From assembly GCA_030620095.1 (NCBI GenBank), contig JAUTXW010004693.1, positions 1,054,001 to 1,118,000 of the forward strand: a DNA stretch of 64,000 nucleotides, in the 5' to 3' direction. This DNA comes from Kuschelorhynchus macadamiae. Its lineage: Eukaryota; Arthropoda; Insecta; Coleoptera; Curculionidae. Under the pieces are notes generated by a model. The model worked only from the letters and a program-made list of their open reading frames with translations, made no database searches and was not told the DNA's origin. The position numbers and the translations under genes are program-made. Shown piece by piece: positions 22,736-34,044 of this stretch; positions within the stretch are counted from its first letter, which is position 1, and each line of letters starts with the position of its first letter.

Positions 22736-23839
22736 CAAGTAGCACAAATTAGCTGATGAGCTTTTTTAACAGTTAGCCATAAAAGACACATAAAAACCAG
22801 ATATTTGGCAAATGATTCCAGGTTTGTTTTCTAGCCATGAAAGCTCGCTTCTAATTAGATTTTTTTGGCCTTAAAAGTAGCAATTTTTAATGTAGATAGG
22901 CTATAGCATAATTACTTGTCCAAAAAATATATTTTATGGGGTAATTAAAACTCTAACTTTTTTTTTTGTAATATTGGATAGCCAAAAAGTAGAAATATTT
23001 GTCAATTTTATTACAAAGTGGCCAATTTCAAGGAATATTTGCTTAAAAAATAGCCCAAAACTATTTATGATCCGCCATGAATGAAATTAAAATTAAACTG
23101 ATTTCCTAGCAGCCATTACTTGACCACCTTAAACAAACACATTTTTCTCTATTCATAAAAAACCTATTTTCATACACATTTTTTACGTTATGGATTATTT
23201 AATTAATTTTCTTGGTAAAATATATCTCTAGACTAAAAAAAAAATATTTGTAGAAAACGAAATTTTTAGTTCCAAGAAAGGGCGCGTGTTTTACATGCCT
23301 ATCGTAGATTCTTTTAATAGTAAAAGTTCCTGCGCAAGTGTTTTGTGTCCCTACAAACCGTCAAACTTCTTAAAATATTTTACACAATAAGTCATGGTGT
23401 ATTTCTACGAAACCATGGTTTGTTATCTTTGCATTTCTTCTAGGCTCATACATTCTTACACTGATTGGTTCTGTTAATACTATTTCTAAATAATTTCAAA
23501 CAATTGATTTATCATATAAATGAATAAAAGGCAAAGAATTAGGAGTTATTTAGCTAAATTTCGGAAAAAAATAAGTCAGAATTTAGCTAAGAAAGCTCGA
23601 TTTTAAAGTCAAAAAGTAGCTAATAAACCCAACAATAAAATCAAAAGAGAGGGCCTATAATGGCGAATTGGCCATTTTTACCCCACTATGGCCAAATTAT
23701 TATTCCCCACGTTAGCCATATTTTCGTCTTTATACTGTAATAGAACTGTTTTTTTTTGGCTAGCAATTTTAGCTAATTGGCTAGAGATATTCGCCAACAT
23801 CACATTTTAACCCATATTTTATTATATGTGCTACTTGGG
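22736..23839. repeat. CCCAAGTA-family element, copy 1
   Basis: The left end TCAAGTAGCACAAATTAGC and right end 'tgtgctacttggg' (23827-23839) are inverted matches. The interior ('ggttagccataaaagacaca', 'tagccatgaaagctcgcttc', 'ggccaatttcaaggaatatt', 'ggccatttttaccccactatgg') recurs at 32390-34041 and 41192-41845. No reading frame. It behaves like a nonautonomous DNA element of 1.1-1.65 kb. Confidence 0.6.
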
Positions 23840-24530
23840 TTCAAAGTTCGCTTTAAATCGCGACAATTTAGAGTCATTGGGGAAATCTTCTAATGTTTTG
23901 ACAGTTACGTTTTGAGCTCGGTTTTGAGGTTTGGATATTCAAAGATGCTAGCACAGAATATATAAGAACCAGAATATAAACTGAATTAAATTAAGGCGTT
24001 ACAGTGGTCCGACCAAGCCGACAAAGGAACGTCGGCGAAGTCTGCTGGAAGCAGGGTCGGCACAGTGCGCTGTCGACCGATACCTATTTTCTATGCAGAG
24101 CGAATTCCAGAAAAAACGAAATCCGTTATTTTGTAGCCGGTGTAAAGGCAGACCGGACGCACAGAATATATAATGAATATGATATTCTAAGACAATTATA
24201 TAACGTGTTCTATACGTATCTTGTACTGTTTTTCAAATATAAATTCATTTGTTATTTTTTAAAGCTAAACTAGCTTTATTACAAATTACAATATCTTTTT
24301 TAAACCAATTAAGCCCGAATGATCCTGTTTTTACAGCAGTTTCCTAGGACACAGATGTTTGTCAGATATATAATAACAAATATTACAATCTACGATCACT
24401 ACGCATAGAAATTGTTGGAATGAGTAAAAAATATTTTCATTGTAAATAATCCAATCAAGAGTAATTTTTTTGGGCAATTAGGTAATTTCTTTATTTTTTT
24501 AGCACGGTATATATTTGATGCATCCCGACT
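23840..24530. other. no gene recognised; one GC-richer patch
   Basis: A GC-richer patch at about 23990-24170 stands out from the AT-rich surroundings and has an 89-codon open frame (24004-24273), but I recognise no protein in it. It could be a decayed retroelement end. Confidence 0.35.
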
Positions 24531-25260
24531 TTGTTCTACAGGGGGGCAAAAATATACAGGACCATGTCAATTTTACTACATTTGAAACTGATTGTACGGG
24601 ATCCACCAGGTGATGAAATTTTCTTTTTATGAAAGTCTTAGGTGCAGTTTCCATGGTACTTGCTCTACCGAAAACCCCGCCATCTGGTTGATGGTAAGAA
24701 AAAGATGAAATTTTTTCGAAAATTAATTTATTTTTCAAAAACACGCCTTTCCGTGACATTTTTGCCACGTTAAGTCTAAGAAATTTTGCTTTAATGAAAA
24801 TTATTATACAGGGTGATTCAAAATTTTTACAAACATTAAGTTGCCATTGAAAATGGTGGCTCTTAAAGATTGTTATTAGAGTTTTGGTCTATCCAATTAA
24901 AATTTTCTTAGGCCTAATAATGCCCTTTACGTTGACAGTAATATCACTAAAATACAGGGTGTCCCTCGGTATTTTGACAAATTTTACCCGTTCCTAGCTT
25001 TTTTATTAGAGGGTTTGGGAAGAAGTGTTCAATATAAAAGATTAATAATTAAACTTTTTTGTATACACAGTCTGTTTAAAAATTTAGGCTTTGGCTTAGA
25101 CCTAAGTACCCTATTTTTTAACTAATTTATTTTTTTCGACACAAAAACAGTTTTATTTATGTAACAAAGAAAACAAACAATAATAATGTAGTGTAGTGTT
25201 TGTTTAGGATAATTTAAAAAATTGGTAAAAATAAATAAATACAATACATAATCAAGGTTT

Positions 25261-25555
25261 TTAGTACCTGGTATTCCCACCCCTAGCATTAACATTGACA
25301 TCTATTGGGCATGTTTAAAATTAAATTGCGGCTAAGTTGTTTGTCCATGTTTTGCCAAATTCGGTTGAGTACCAACCAGAGCTCCTGTAAATTTGCGGAG
25401 GATTCACTGCTTCCCGAACCTGTCTTCCCATATGGTCCTATACATGCTCAATGGGGTTAATATCAGGGCTTCGGGTTGGCCAATCCATTACGGAAATTTC
25501 AGAGTCTGCCAGATACTCCCTTAACACTTGTGCCGTGTGTGGACGTGCATGGTAG
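25261..25555 (-). pseudogene. Tc1-C transposase, C-terminal part
   Basis: Minus strand: ARPHTAQVLREYLADSEIS, DWPTRSPDINPIEHV (catalytic E) followed by a stop, and the ending NARGGNTRY with the stop at 25261. It starts abruptly at 25555, in the middle of the HDNARPH motif, where the hAT-like sequence begins. Confidence 0.8.
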
Positions 25556-26048
25556 AGATGGGACTCATTTTATGATGCGCTTCACTGACTCTGGCTCACT
25601 GAGTCAGCTCAGTGAGTCGGCTCAATTGAGCTGCAAAACGAAGGAGCCGAATACACTCCTCCGTCGTTTGACAAAGCTCCTAACTCATGAATTGACTTTC
25701 GAACCACGGTTCTGCCACCCTGGCGGCGAAGACGAATTGATCAAGTTTAGTGTTTAATTTTTAACGTTATACAGTCTGACTACGCAGATTTTCTGTTAAA
25801 TAAATTAGGCTCTTATTTATTTCATTTAAGATAGGTATTAAAACTTATAGATATTTGTATAATTAATATTAAAAATGACTTCACTATATTGACGAAAAAA
25901 AAAGTCATCATATGTTTTCCATAATGTTAGAATAAATAATATTTAAGTTTATTGTATTTTTCAACCTACATTATTTTCTTAAATAGTAAATTGCCTTATT
26001 TTGTATGCGTTATTACCAATAGGCAGTTCCAACCATATCTAATATCTA
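25556..26048 (+). mobile_element. hAT-like end fragment
   Basis: Begins TAGAGATGGGACTCA, a typical hAT terminus, followed by GC-rich short palindromic GACTC/GAGTC motifs to about 25640, as in hAT subterminal regions. No right end was found; a mariner begins at 26049. Confidence 0.45.
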
Positions 26049-28109
26049 CACAGGGTGTCAGTTAAGTACTTGTACAAACTTTAAGGGGTGATTCTTTGAC
26101 TAATTTTAAGAATAAAAGTTCATATGAACATGGGTCTGAAACTGCTTTGTTTCTGAGATACAGGGCGACCAAAAAAACAATTTTATTTGGTTTTTTGCTT
26201 ATATTTTTATTAACACACATGACAATTGGACAAAATTTGGGATTCTGGGTATATTGATGACCAGAAATTCAAATATTGCTTAGTTTTTTTATTTAATGTT
26301 AGAGGGCGCCACATACAGTGTTGTTCCTGAATTTAATTAACCATAACTTTTTTGTGAAGCCTTTCATGTCATGACTAGGCAGACCTATTCTCCATTCAAT
26401 TTTACATAAAAAAGTTACTCTTAGTATTTGTCGCTAAAAGCAGCCGTTTTGGATAAAAAAGGGTTTGAAGTTAAATCTGTTTTGAAATTTTTTAAATTGA
26501 ATCATTTCCGAGATTTTGAAAAATAAGCGAAAAAATATTTTTCAAAATCATGTGCTATGTTACTCTATCACATTAACATATCACAATTACCAAATTAGTG
26601 AAAATTGGATAAAAATAATGAAATCGTAAAAATGTGCTGCATCTTTCCTCTGCAGCCGCAGTACACAAGAAAATAATATAGGTGAATCCATAGCAGGCCT
26701 TCGAAAACAATTGCAACAGTTCGAACAGTTGAGATTGAAGAAGCTGTGTTAAACAGAATTGAAGAAGACCCGCATACTAGTACACGGAAAATAGCTCTTG
26801 AATTGAATATTACACACACACTTGTTTGGCAAATTTTAAGGTCCCAACAACTTTATCCTTATCAAATGCAACGTGTGCAGGCTCTCTGACCTAGAGATTT
26901 TCCCCTCAGACTCGATTTTTGTGTTTGCTTGCGTAATAGATTAGTACGAACCCCGGATTTCTTAAGCCATGTGCTTTTCACAGATGAAGCCTCGTTTTCT
27001 CGAAATTCCATAATTAACTTTCATAACAACATATCTGGGTTGAGGATAATCCGAATGCTATCAGAGAAAATCATTTTCAGGTGCTATTTTCTCTCAATGT
27101 TTGGGTAGGCTTAATGGCGAAGAATATCGAAGGTTTTTGGAGCACGAACTTCCCAACCATTTAGAAGAAGTTGATTTAGAAACCAGAAACAGGATGTTGT
27201 TAATGCACGACGGAGCTCCGCCACACTTGTGTTGTTTCGCGTCAATTTCTGGACGAGAAATACCCTAACCGTTAGCTAGGAAGAGCTGGACCACAAGCCT
27301 GGCCTCCCAGATCACCAGATTTGAATCCTTTGGATTATTTTCTGTGGGGTCACTTGAAGTCTTTGGTTTATAAAAGTCCAGCCCAAAACGAACAAGATCT
27401 AAGAAATAGGATATTTGAATCTTGTGCCATTATTAATCAGACGCCAGGTATATTTGAAAGAGTTCGGCAATCAATGTTAAGGCGACTTATTGCATGCGTT
27501 GAAGTAGGCGGTGGTCATTTTCAACAATGACTGTAAAATAATGTTATTAACTAGTTTAGTTTTAGTCTTGTAAATGATTTAAGTTTTTTACATGATAATA
27601 CAATCAATAAAAGATATATTTTTTTGCTTATTTTTTGAAATCTCGAAAATGATCCAATATAAAAAATTTCAACGCAGATTTAACTTCAAACCCATTTTTA
27701 TCCAAAATGGCTGCTTTTAGCGACAAATACTAAGAGCACCTTTTTCATGTAGAATTAAATGGAGAATAGGTCTGCCTAGCCAAAAATGACATAAAAGACT
27801 TCACAAAAAAGTTATGGTTATTTAAATTTAGGAACAACACTGTATGTGGCGCCCTCTAACATTAAATAAAAAACTAAGTTAATATTTGAATTTCTCGTCA
27901 TCAATATACCCAGAATCCCAAATTTTGTCCAAATGTCATGTTCCTTAACAAAAATATAAGCAAAAAAAACAAATAAAATTGTTTTTTGGAGGCCCTGTAT
28001 CTCAGAAACAAAGCCGTTTCAGACCCATTTTCATATGAACTTTTTCTCCTAAAATTAGTCAAAGAATCACCCCTTAAAGTTTGTACAAGTACTTAATTGA
28101 CACCCTGTA
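26049..28109 (+). mobile_element. mariner (DUF4817 class) with long TIRs, dead
   Basis: The left TIR (26049 to about 26530) and right TIR (about 27620-28109) are inverted copies sharing CAGGGTGTCA, 'aaggggtgattctttgact', 'gttagagggcgccacatac' and 'agcagccgttttggat'. A broken transposase lies between on the plus strand. The flanking TA is preserved only on the right. Confidence 0.8.
26700..27530 (+). pseudogene. mariner transposase, DUF4817 class, broken
   Basis: Plus strand. The start is lost. Visible blocks: IEEAVLNRIEEDPHTSTRKI (second half of the DNA-binding region), a stop in 'VQAL*', HVLFTDEASFSRN (first D), FSLNVWVG, EYRRFLEHELPNHLEE, MLLMHDGAPPHL (second D), then a frame change and WPPRSPDLNPLDYFLWGHL (third D), running open to the end at 27530. 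A segment after FSLNVWVG is deleted. It has the same architecture as the intact protein at 13084-14151 but is a different family. Confidence 0.8.
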
Positions 28110-28134
28110 TTTGTATTTATTTTACATCTAAACA

Positions 28135-28566
28135 GCCGAAATAAAAGGACAAACCCTGGTCATCTGTAAACTTTCATTCTTCTGTCGTTAATGTAGAGAC
28201 AAAAACGGGAATCGTGACTAAACAGAACTTTTCTCCACGGCAAATGATCTTTCGCGAATTCTAAGCTTCCCCTAAGGTACTTCGCTTCTAACTTGGGACC
28301 CAATGCTGCTTCATAGGGAAGTATATTAGCTTCCTGTAACCTGTTCCGTATTGTTTGTAGACTAGTTTGCCTTCCAGGTGCAGCGACAAACTCAGCTTTT
28401 AGTTTTGAACTCGCAATAAATCGCTTCCTTAAGCACTACACCCTCAGGAAACGATCTTTGTTGGGCTTGCTCCAGTTTCACTGTAGATTTTAAAAACTTT
28501 GGAAATCGCTCCCTGAGTTTCGCCCAAAAGTTGTGCTCAGAAAGGTTAGGGTTCATTTTTTGTTTT
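28135..28566 (-). pseudogene. Tc1-C transposase, N-terminal part
   Basis: Minus strand: FWAKLRERFPKFLKSTVKLE, then after a frame change APGRQTSLQTIRNRLQEANI, ALGPKLEAKYLRGSLEFAKD and VLFSHDSRFCLYINDRRMKV (Tc1 region of the first catalytic D). It breaks off after RPG near 28135. Roughly 80 residues of the core are missing between this piece and 25555. Confidence 0.7.
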
Positions 28567-29768
28567 TTATTCTTATAAAAACACAATTTTGAGTAACGTA
28601 ATTAAAAGTGTATTAAATTCCCACTAAAATCACTATGTCAAAACTGACAGACATCAAACTTGCAGGTTGCAAGCTTAATTGTAACAATAAGTAGATACAG
28701 ATGACTTAAGATACAGGGAGGAACAAAAGCGATACAAGTCTAAAGAGCTTCAGGGAAATTACCTGTTACCAATTTCATAGTGTCCAAATTTTGGGCAAAA
28801 CTTAGGAAATTCTTTTAAGGGTTTTTAAAAGGTACAGGTAAACTAGCTCAAATGAGAGAAGACAAGAACAAGGCGGTCCTAGAGTAAACACACCTAACGA
28901 GAATCGTTTCCTGAGGGTACAGTGTTTTATGCAGCGAATCGTTACAAGTTTTAAACTGACAGCTGAATTTGTTAACTCACCCGAAAGGCAAATTAGTCAA
29001 CAAGAAAAAAACCGATTATACGGAAAATTGATACCTATACGGTTCTAATAAAAAAGCTAGGAACGGGTAAAATTTGTCAAAATACCGTGAGACACCCTGC
29101 ATTTTAGAGATACCCTGTATTATTGTCAACATTAAGGGCATTAAGCTTAAGAAAATTTAAATTAAATACAAAAACTCTAATAACAATCTTCAAACGTCAT
29201 TATTCTCAATGGCGGTATTAAGCTCGGTATTAAGTTTGTAAAAATTCGGCAAGATTCGCAATAATTTTCATTAAATCAAAATTTTTAAGACTTAACGTGG
29301 CAACATTTTCACGGAAAGGCGTGTTCTTTACCCGTAATTGGAAAAAAATAATTTTCGAAAAATGTTATCTTTTTCTTACCATCAACCAGATGGCGGGGTT
29401 CTTGGTACAGCAAGTACCTCCATGGAAACTGCACCCAAGATATACATAAAATGAAAATTTCATCACCCGGTGTTCCGATGTATTTTTTTGCCGCCTCCCC
29501 CCCCCCCCCTATACAACAAAGCATGCATCAAACATACCGTCGAGTATATCGTGGGTTTAATTTGTTTTATTTTCATATATACAGGGTACGTCGTTTTGCG
29601 TGGGCCGGTATCAATTTGTTTTTTAAATGGGACATCCTCCATAGTTATACGGATTTAAATAGCGCTATTCATGACGCTTTCAACAATATATAACTTGATG
29701 GGTCTGTGATGCAAAATTTCGATTTATCGACATTAATCTTCCTTGTTTGGTACATTTTTAGACCGGTA

Positions 29769-31650
29769 TACAGGGTGTCCCAAACTGATTTAGCCAGGCT
29801 CTACTTCCCAAACCGTTTGAGATATTTAGTTCGAATAAAAACTAGAATTTGTAGCTATGAGGATACTTTAAAATGACTTCGAAGAAAAATGTTTTAAAAA
29901 AAAATAGTCCCAAATAATTCGACCTTAACCTTAAAATTTTAAACGACACTGTATATTTTTTTACATAATTTTGTAGGATTGTAAATTCCCTATTCAGCAC
30001 TTTTTTCCGACAAAATCGGTTAAGAAATAGCTTATAAAATTAACATTTTATCTTCCGATCAAGTTAGCCATGGGGTAAATTAAAAATCCGCTTAAAACAA
30101 AACAAGAAAAGTACAATGTATTTTTTTATTTTACAGATTATCTACGGTAATAAATGTTCAAATTGTAAACCTTCAGCGGCAACGCAAGCCTCAAATCTTG
30201 TCAAAAGGTTTCGCGTACATGTAGCAATTATCATTTGTGGCGTTATTCTGCGGCAGGCATTTCTAATTTTATTCTTCAGGTCCTCTACTTCATTGGTTTA
30301 CTTAAATATACCATATCTTTTAAGGTTCCCCACAAGAAAAAAACCTAAGGGGGAAAGATCAGGCGAACGTGCAGGCCACCTTATTACGGGAGAAGCATTT
30401 GCGATAAAATTAGCCTCAACCCTGTTCTGGAGAAATTTAGTAACTATGTGAGCATTATGAGCAGGTGCTCCATCTTGCTGCCACCACATTTATTGTCTTT
30501 CAGCCAACGGAATTTCTTCTAGAAGTTCAGATAAAACGTGTTGTAAAAAGTGCAGGTACCTTTCTCCCGTTAAAGTCTCTTAATAAAAATAGGGTCCAAT
30601 GATCCTTCCATTAAATAATCTACACCAAACATTGACACTCCAAATGCGTTGCAATCTAGTCTCCATTACCCAATCTGGATTAACTGGAGACCAATAATTG
30701 GAATTATGCCTGTTAATGAGATCATTATTGTGGAGCTTGGCTTCACCACCCCACAATATTTTAGCTAAAAAGGCTGGATCGTCTTCAATAATAATCAACT
30801 AATATGCTTGCAATAAATTGCAGGCGTCTGTCAGTGTCACCTGGATAGAGTTCTTGCACCAGATGAACTTTATAAGGATGATACTTAAAGTCTTGTAAAA
30901 TATGCTCAACAGAACTTCTTGTTATATGAAGTTCTTCAGAGAGTTTCCGAATTGACACATGAGGATTGAAATGTACATATGCTAAAACATTTATAATATT
31001 TTCTTCATTACGTACCGATCTTCTGGAATTATTGCGATTCCCAGTCGGGAAATGTCCTTGCCTCAGGATGCGTTCTAGGTTCACAAATGTATTTTCATTT
31101 GGCGTTGGACGATTAGGAAAACGAATGCGATATACGTCTCTGGCTCTTCTTTTATTTTTTAAGCACTCACCGTAAATTAGAATCATATCAACGTATTCTT
31201 CTGCAGTAAACAAACTTGGCGTTTTAACACGAAATTGACAGGAATAATAAAGAACTCTCACTTAGTTCAATTTGACAAGTGTCAAAAACGTTTTGTTTTT
31301 GTTTTATCGAATCATGGCTAACTTGATATTGTTTTCTTTTCTTTTAAGCGGATTTTTAACAAGATAAAATTTTAATTTTCTACGCTGTTTCTTCGCCGAC
31401 TTTTAATCGGAAAAAAGTACTGAATAGGGAATTTACAACCCTACACAATTATATAAAAAAATATACAGGATGGCATTTAAAATTTTAAGGTTAGGGTCGA
31501 ACTTTTTGGGATGTTTTTTTTTCAACACAACACATTTTTCTTCGATATCATTTTGAAGTATCCTCATAGCTACAAATTCTAGTTTTTACTCCAACTAAAT
31601 ATCTCAAACGGTTTGGGAACTAGAGCTTGGCTAAATCGGGACACCCTGTA
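29769..31650 (-). mobile_element. mariner (DUF4817 class) with about 320-bp TIRs, dead
   Basis: Starts TACAGGGTGTCCC at 29769 and ends with the inverse at 31650, with TA on both sides (29767-29768 and 31651-31652). The TIRs (29769 to about 30100 and about 31330-31650) share 'gtttgagatatttagtt', 'aatttgtagctatgagga' and 'attccctattcag'. A right-end fragment of the same family is at 8370-8510. Confidence 0.85.
30147..31261 (-). pseudogene. mariner transposase with two catalytic aspartates lost
   Basis: The minus-strand N-terminal part (31261-30785) is open and has the DUF4817 domain (AEEYVDMILIYGECLKNKRR, FPNRPTPNENTF) and a second HTH (VSIRKLSEELHITRSSVEHI). It then breaks by frameshift. The first catalytic block reads ILWGGEAKLHNN where family members have FTDEA. 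The second is intact (WWQQDGAPAHNAH). The third reads RSPDLSPLGFFLVG, with G for D. The C-terminus ends near 30147. Loss of two catalytic residues as well as frameshifts means it cannot work. Confidence 0.8.
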
Positions 31651-31699
31651 TAGAAGGTATTTTGGACCTTTTTGAAACTCTGCCTAGACCATAAAAAAA

Positions 31700-32240
31700 G
31701 CATGTTTTATTTACTGCCTAGCACCGAACTCTGAAAATACAAAAAATACACAGTATTGTCAAATTTAGTGTATATTTATTTTATCAACATTTTCTAATGC
31801 AACCCCTGTATATTATGTTAGATCTATATGGAGAACTAAACGACAAGTTTACCGATAAATAATAACACGGGTCTGCGAGGCACCGTTTCGGACTTATAGA
31901 CGATTATCTTCAGTTTGAAATATTATTACCTATAGTATTAATATATTTTATTAATGGACAAATTAAACAAATAACTTATACTTAAAGACTAACAATAATT
32001 AATATTATTGCAACAAGTGTTTTATATGACCTTCATTTTAAGCAATACAAATGGTATACGGCGCGGCGCCTCGCAAACCCATGTTATATATTGTTGAACT
32101 ACTTGTTTAGTTCTCTATTTATATCTAACATAATATACAGGGTGTGTTTGCATTTGAAAATGTCGAGAAAAATAAATATACGCTAAATTTGTGTACTAGG
32201 CAGCAAATAAAAACTAAATTTGTTATTTTTTCTGGCTCAA
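31700..32240. mobile_element. foldback/MITE with about 190-bp arms
   Basis: The left arm (about 31700-31893) and right arm (about 32050-32240) are inverted copies: 'actgcctagcac', 'agtgtatatttatttta', 'ccctgtatattatgttagat', 'gggtctgcgaggc'. The centre is AT-rich and noncoding. 'TATACAGGGTG' lies inside the right arm, so it may derive from a mariner end. Confidence 0.7.
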
Positions 32241-32389
32241 GCAAAGTTTCAAAAAATACTAAAATACCTTAATTAAGTATACCGGTGCAAACATGTACCA
32301 AATAAGGATGATAATTGTCTCTAAATACGGAACATTGCATCACAATCGCATCAAGTTATACATGTTTGAAAGTGTCATGAATATTTGAA

Positions 32390-34041
32390 CCCAAGTAACA
32401 CAAATTACCTGATGAGCTTTTTGTCTAACGGTTAGCCATAAAAGACACATCAAAACCAGAGATTTGTCAAATTTTGGCAAATGAGACTTGGTTGGTTTTC
32501 TAGCCATGAAAGCTCGCTTCAAATTAGATTTTTTAACTCCAAAAGTAGAAATTTTTAATGTAGATAGGCTATAGCATAATTACTTGGCCAAAAAATATCT
32601 TTTATGGGGTAATTAAACCTCCATTTTTTTTTTGTAACATTGGATGGCCAAAAAGTAGAAATATCTGTCAATTTTGTTGGCACAACACACCCAGATATAT
32701 TCTAGTAAGTACTGAAGTTAAATTATAGTCACAATAGCTGTTTAAAAGAATATATTTTTTTCCCAAATTCCAATTAAAGATATTTTAGCAAGTATTTAAG
32801 TTTAATTATAATAATAATAGCTATATAAGAATGCCAGATTATGACATTTTAAGGCAACAAAAATTGAGAGGAAAAAATATGGCTTTTATTATCATATTTT
32901 TGTTTCAAAATTAAACTAAAATTGGGTAGTTTTATTTCGCATATTTTTGCTATAATATTGCCAAAATATGCCATATTTTCAAATTTACGTTTATAACCTA
33001 TAAAACTATACCTACTTAACCAAACTGAAGACATATTTAGAAAAACGAAATATAAACTATGTTCCATACAAAATGTCTAATAAAAAGATTAAATATTCCA
33101 CCACATATCATAGAAAAACGCCGTCTTGGGGTAATCGTCGTTTAATTTTGTTACGCTGGCTCCTGGGTCTTAAATTAGCCATTTTTTAGCGAGTAGGCAT
33201 TTTTATTGGCAAATTTTTAGTAAATGTTGCTGCATTTTGGCTACATTTGAAAATTATTGCCATTTGATAAATATTTGCTTACAAAGTGGCCAATTTCAAG
33301 GAATATTTGCTTAAAAAACAGCCCAAAGCTTTTTATGATCGGCCACGATTAAAATTAAAATTAAACTAATTTCCTAGCAGCCATTACTTTAACACTTTAA
33401 ACAAACAAATTGTTTCTACCATTAAATACGTATTTTCATGCGTTTTTTTACGTGATGAACCCTTTAATCAATTGTCATAGTAAAATAAATTTCCAAACTA
33501 AAAAATAAAAAAAAATATTTTTAGAAATCGAAATTTTTAGTTTTAAGAAGGGGTGGGTGTTTTACATGCCTATCTTAGATTCTTTTAACCGTAAAAGTTC
33601 CTTCGCAAGTGTTTTTTGTCCCTACCAACCGTCAAACCAAGATTTGTTATTTTTGCATTTCCTCTTGGCTTATACATTCTTACACTGATTGGCTCTGTCA
33701 ATACTATTTCTACATAATTTCAAAAAATTGATGATTTATTATATAAATGAAGAAAAGGCAAAAAATGAGAAATTATTTAGGTAAATTTCGCAAAAAATGT
33801 TACTCAAATTTCGGCTAAAAACAAGTCAGAATTCAGTTAAAAAAGCTCGATTTTAAAGTCAAAAAGTAGCTAATAAACCGTACCATAACATCAAAACAGA
33901 GGGTCGCATAATTGCCAATTGGCCATTTTTACCCCATTATGGCCAAATTATTATTCCCCACTTTAGCCATATTTCCGTCTTTATACTGTAATAGAACTGT
34001 TATTTTGGCTAGCCCATATATGATTATATGTGCTACTTGGG
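32390..34041. repeat. CCCAAGTA-family element, copy 2
   Basis: The longest copy (about 1.65 kb): left end CCCAAGTAACACAAAT, right end ATATGTGCTACTTGGG, near-perfect inverted termini. It has extra internal sequence compared with copy 1, including 'ggcaacaaaaattgagagg' at about 32850, shared with copy 3. No coding sequence. Confidence 0.65.
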
Positions 34042-34044
34042 AAT

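Larger units (their letters stand above)
24537..29512 (-). mobile_element. Tc1-C element with about 500-bp TIRs, interrupted
   Basis: The left TIR (24537-25045) and right TIR (about 29030-29512) are inverted copies sharing GATGGCGGGGTT, 'cacgcctttccgtg', 'agattgttattagag' and 'aaattttacccgttcctag'. Outer ends are TACAGGGGGG and, inverted, TATAGGGGGG with an expanded G run. The transposase lies on the minus strand in two pieces (28135-28566 and 25261-25555). About 2.5 kb of foreign DNA, a hAT-like end and a mariner, separates them. Confidence 0.7.

Noticed and set aside
24004..24273. 89-codon open frame in a GC-richer patch
   Set aside because: No recognised motif; the second half is AT-rich low-complexity, and frames of this length are expected by chance.
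25548..28140. 8-bp duplication around the hAT-like fragment in Tc1-C
   Set aside because: The sequences on the two sides do not match and no right hAT end was found.
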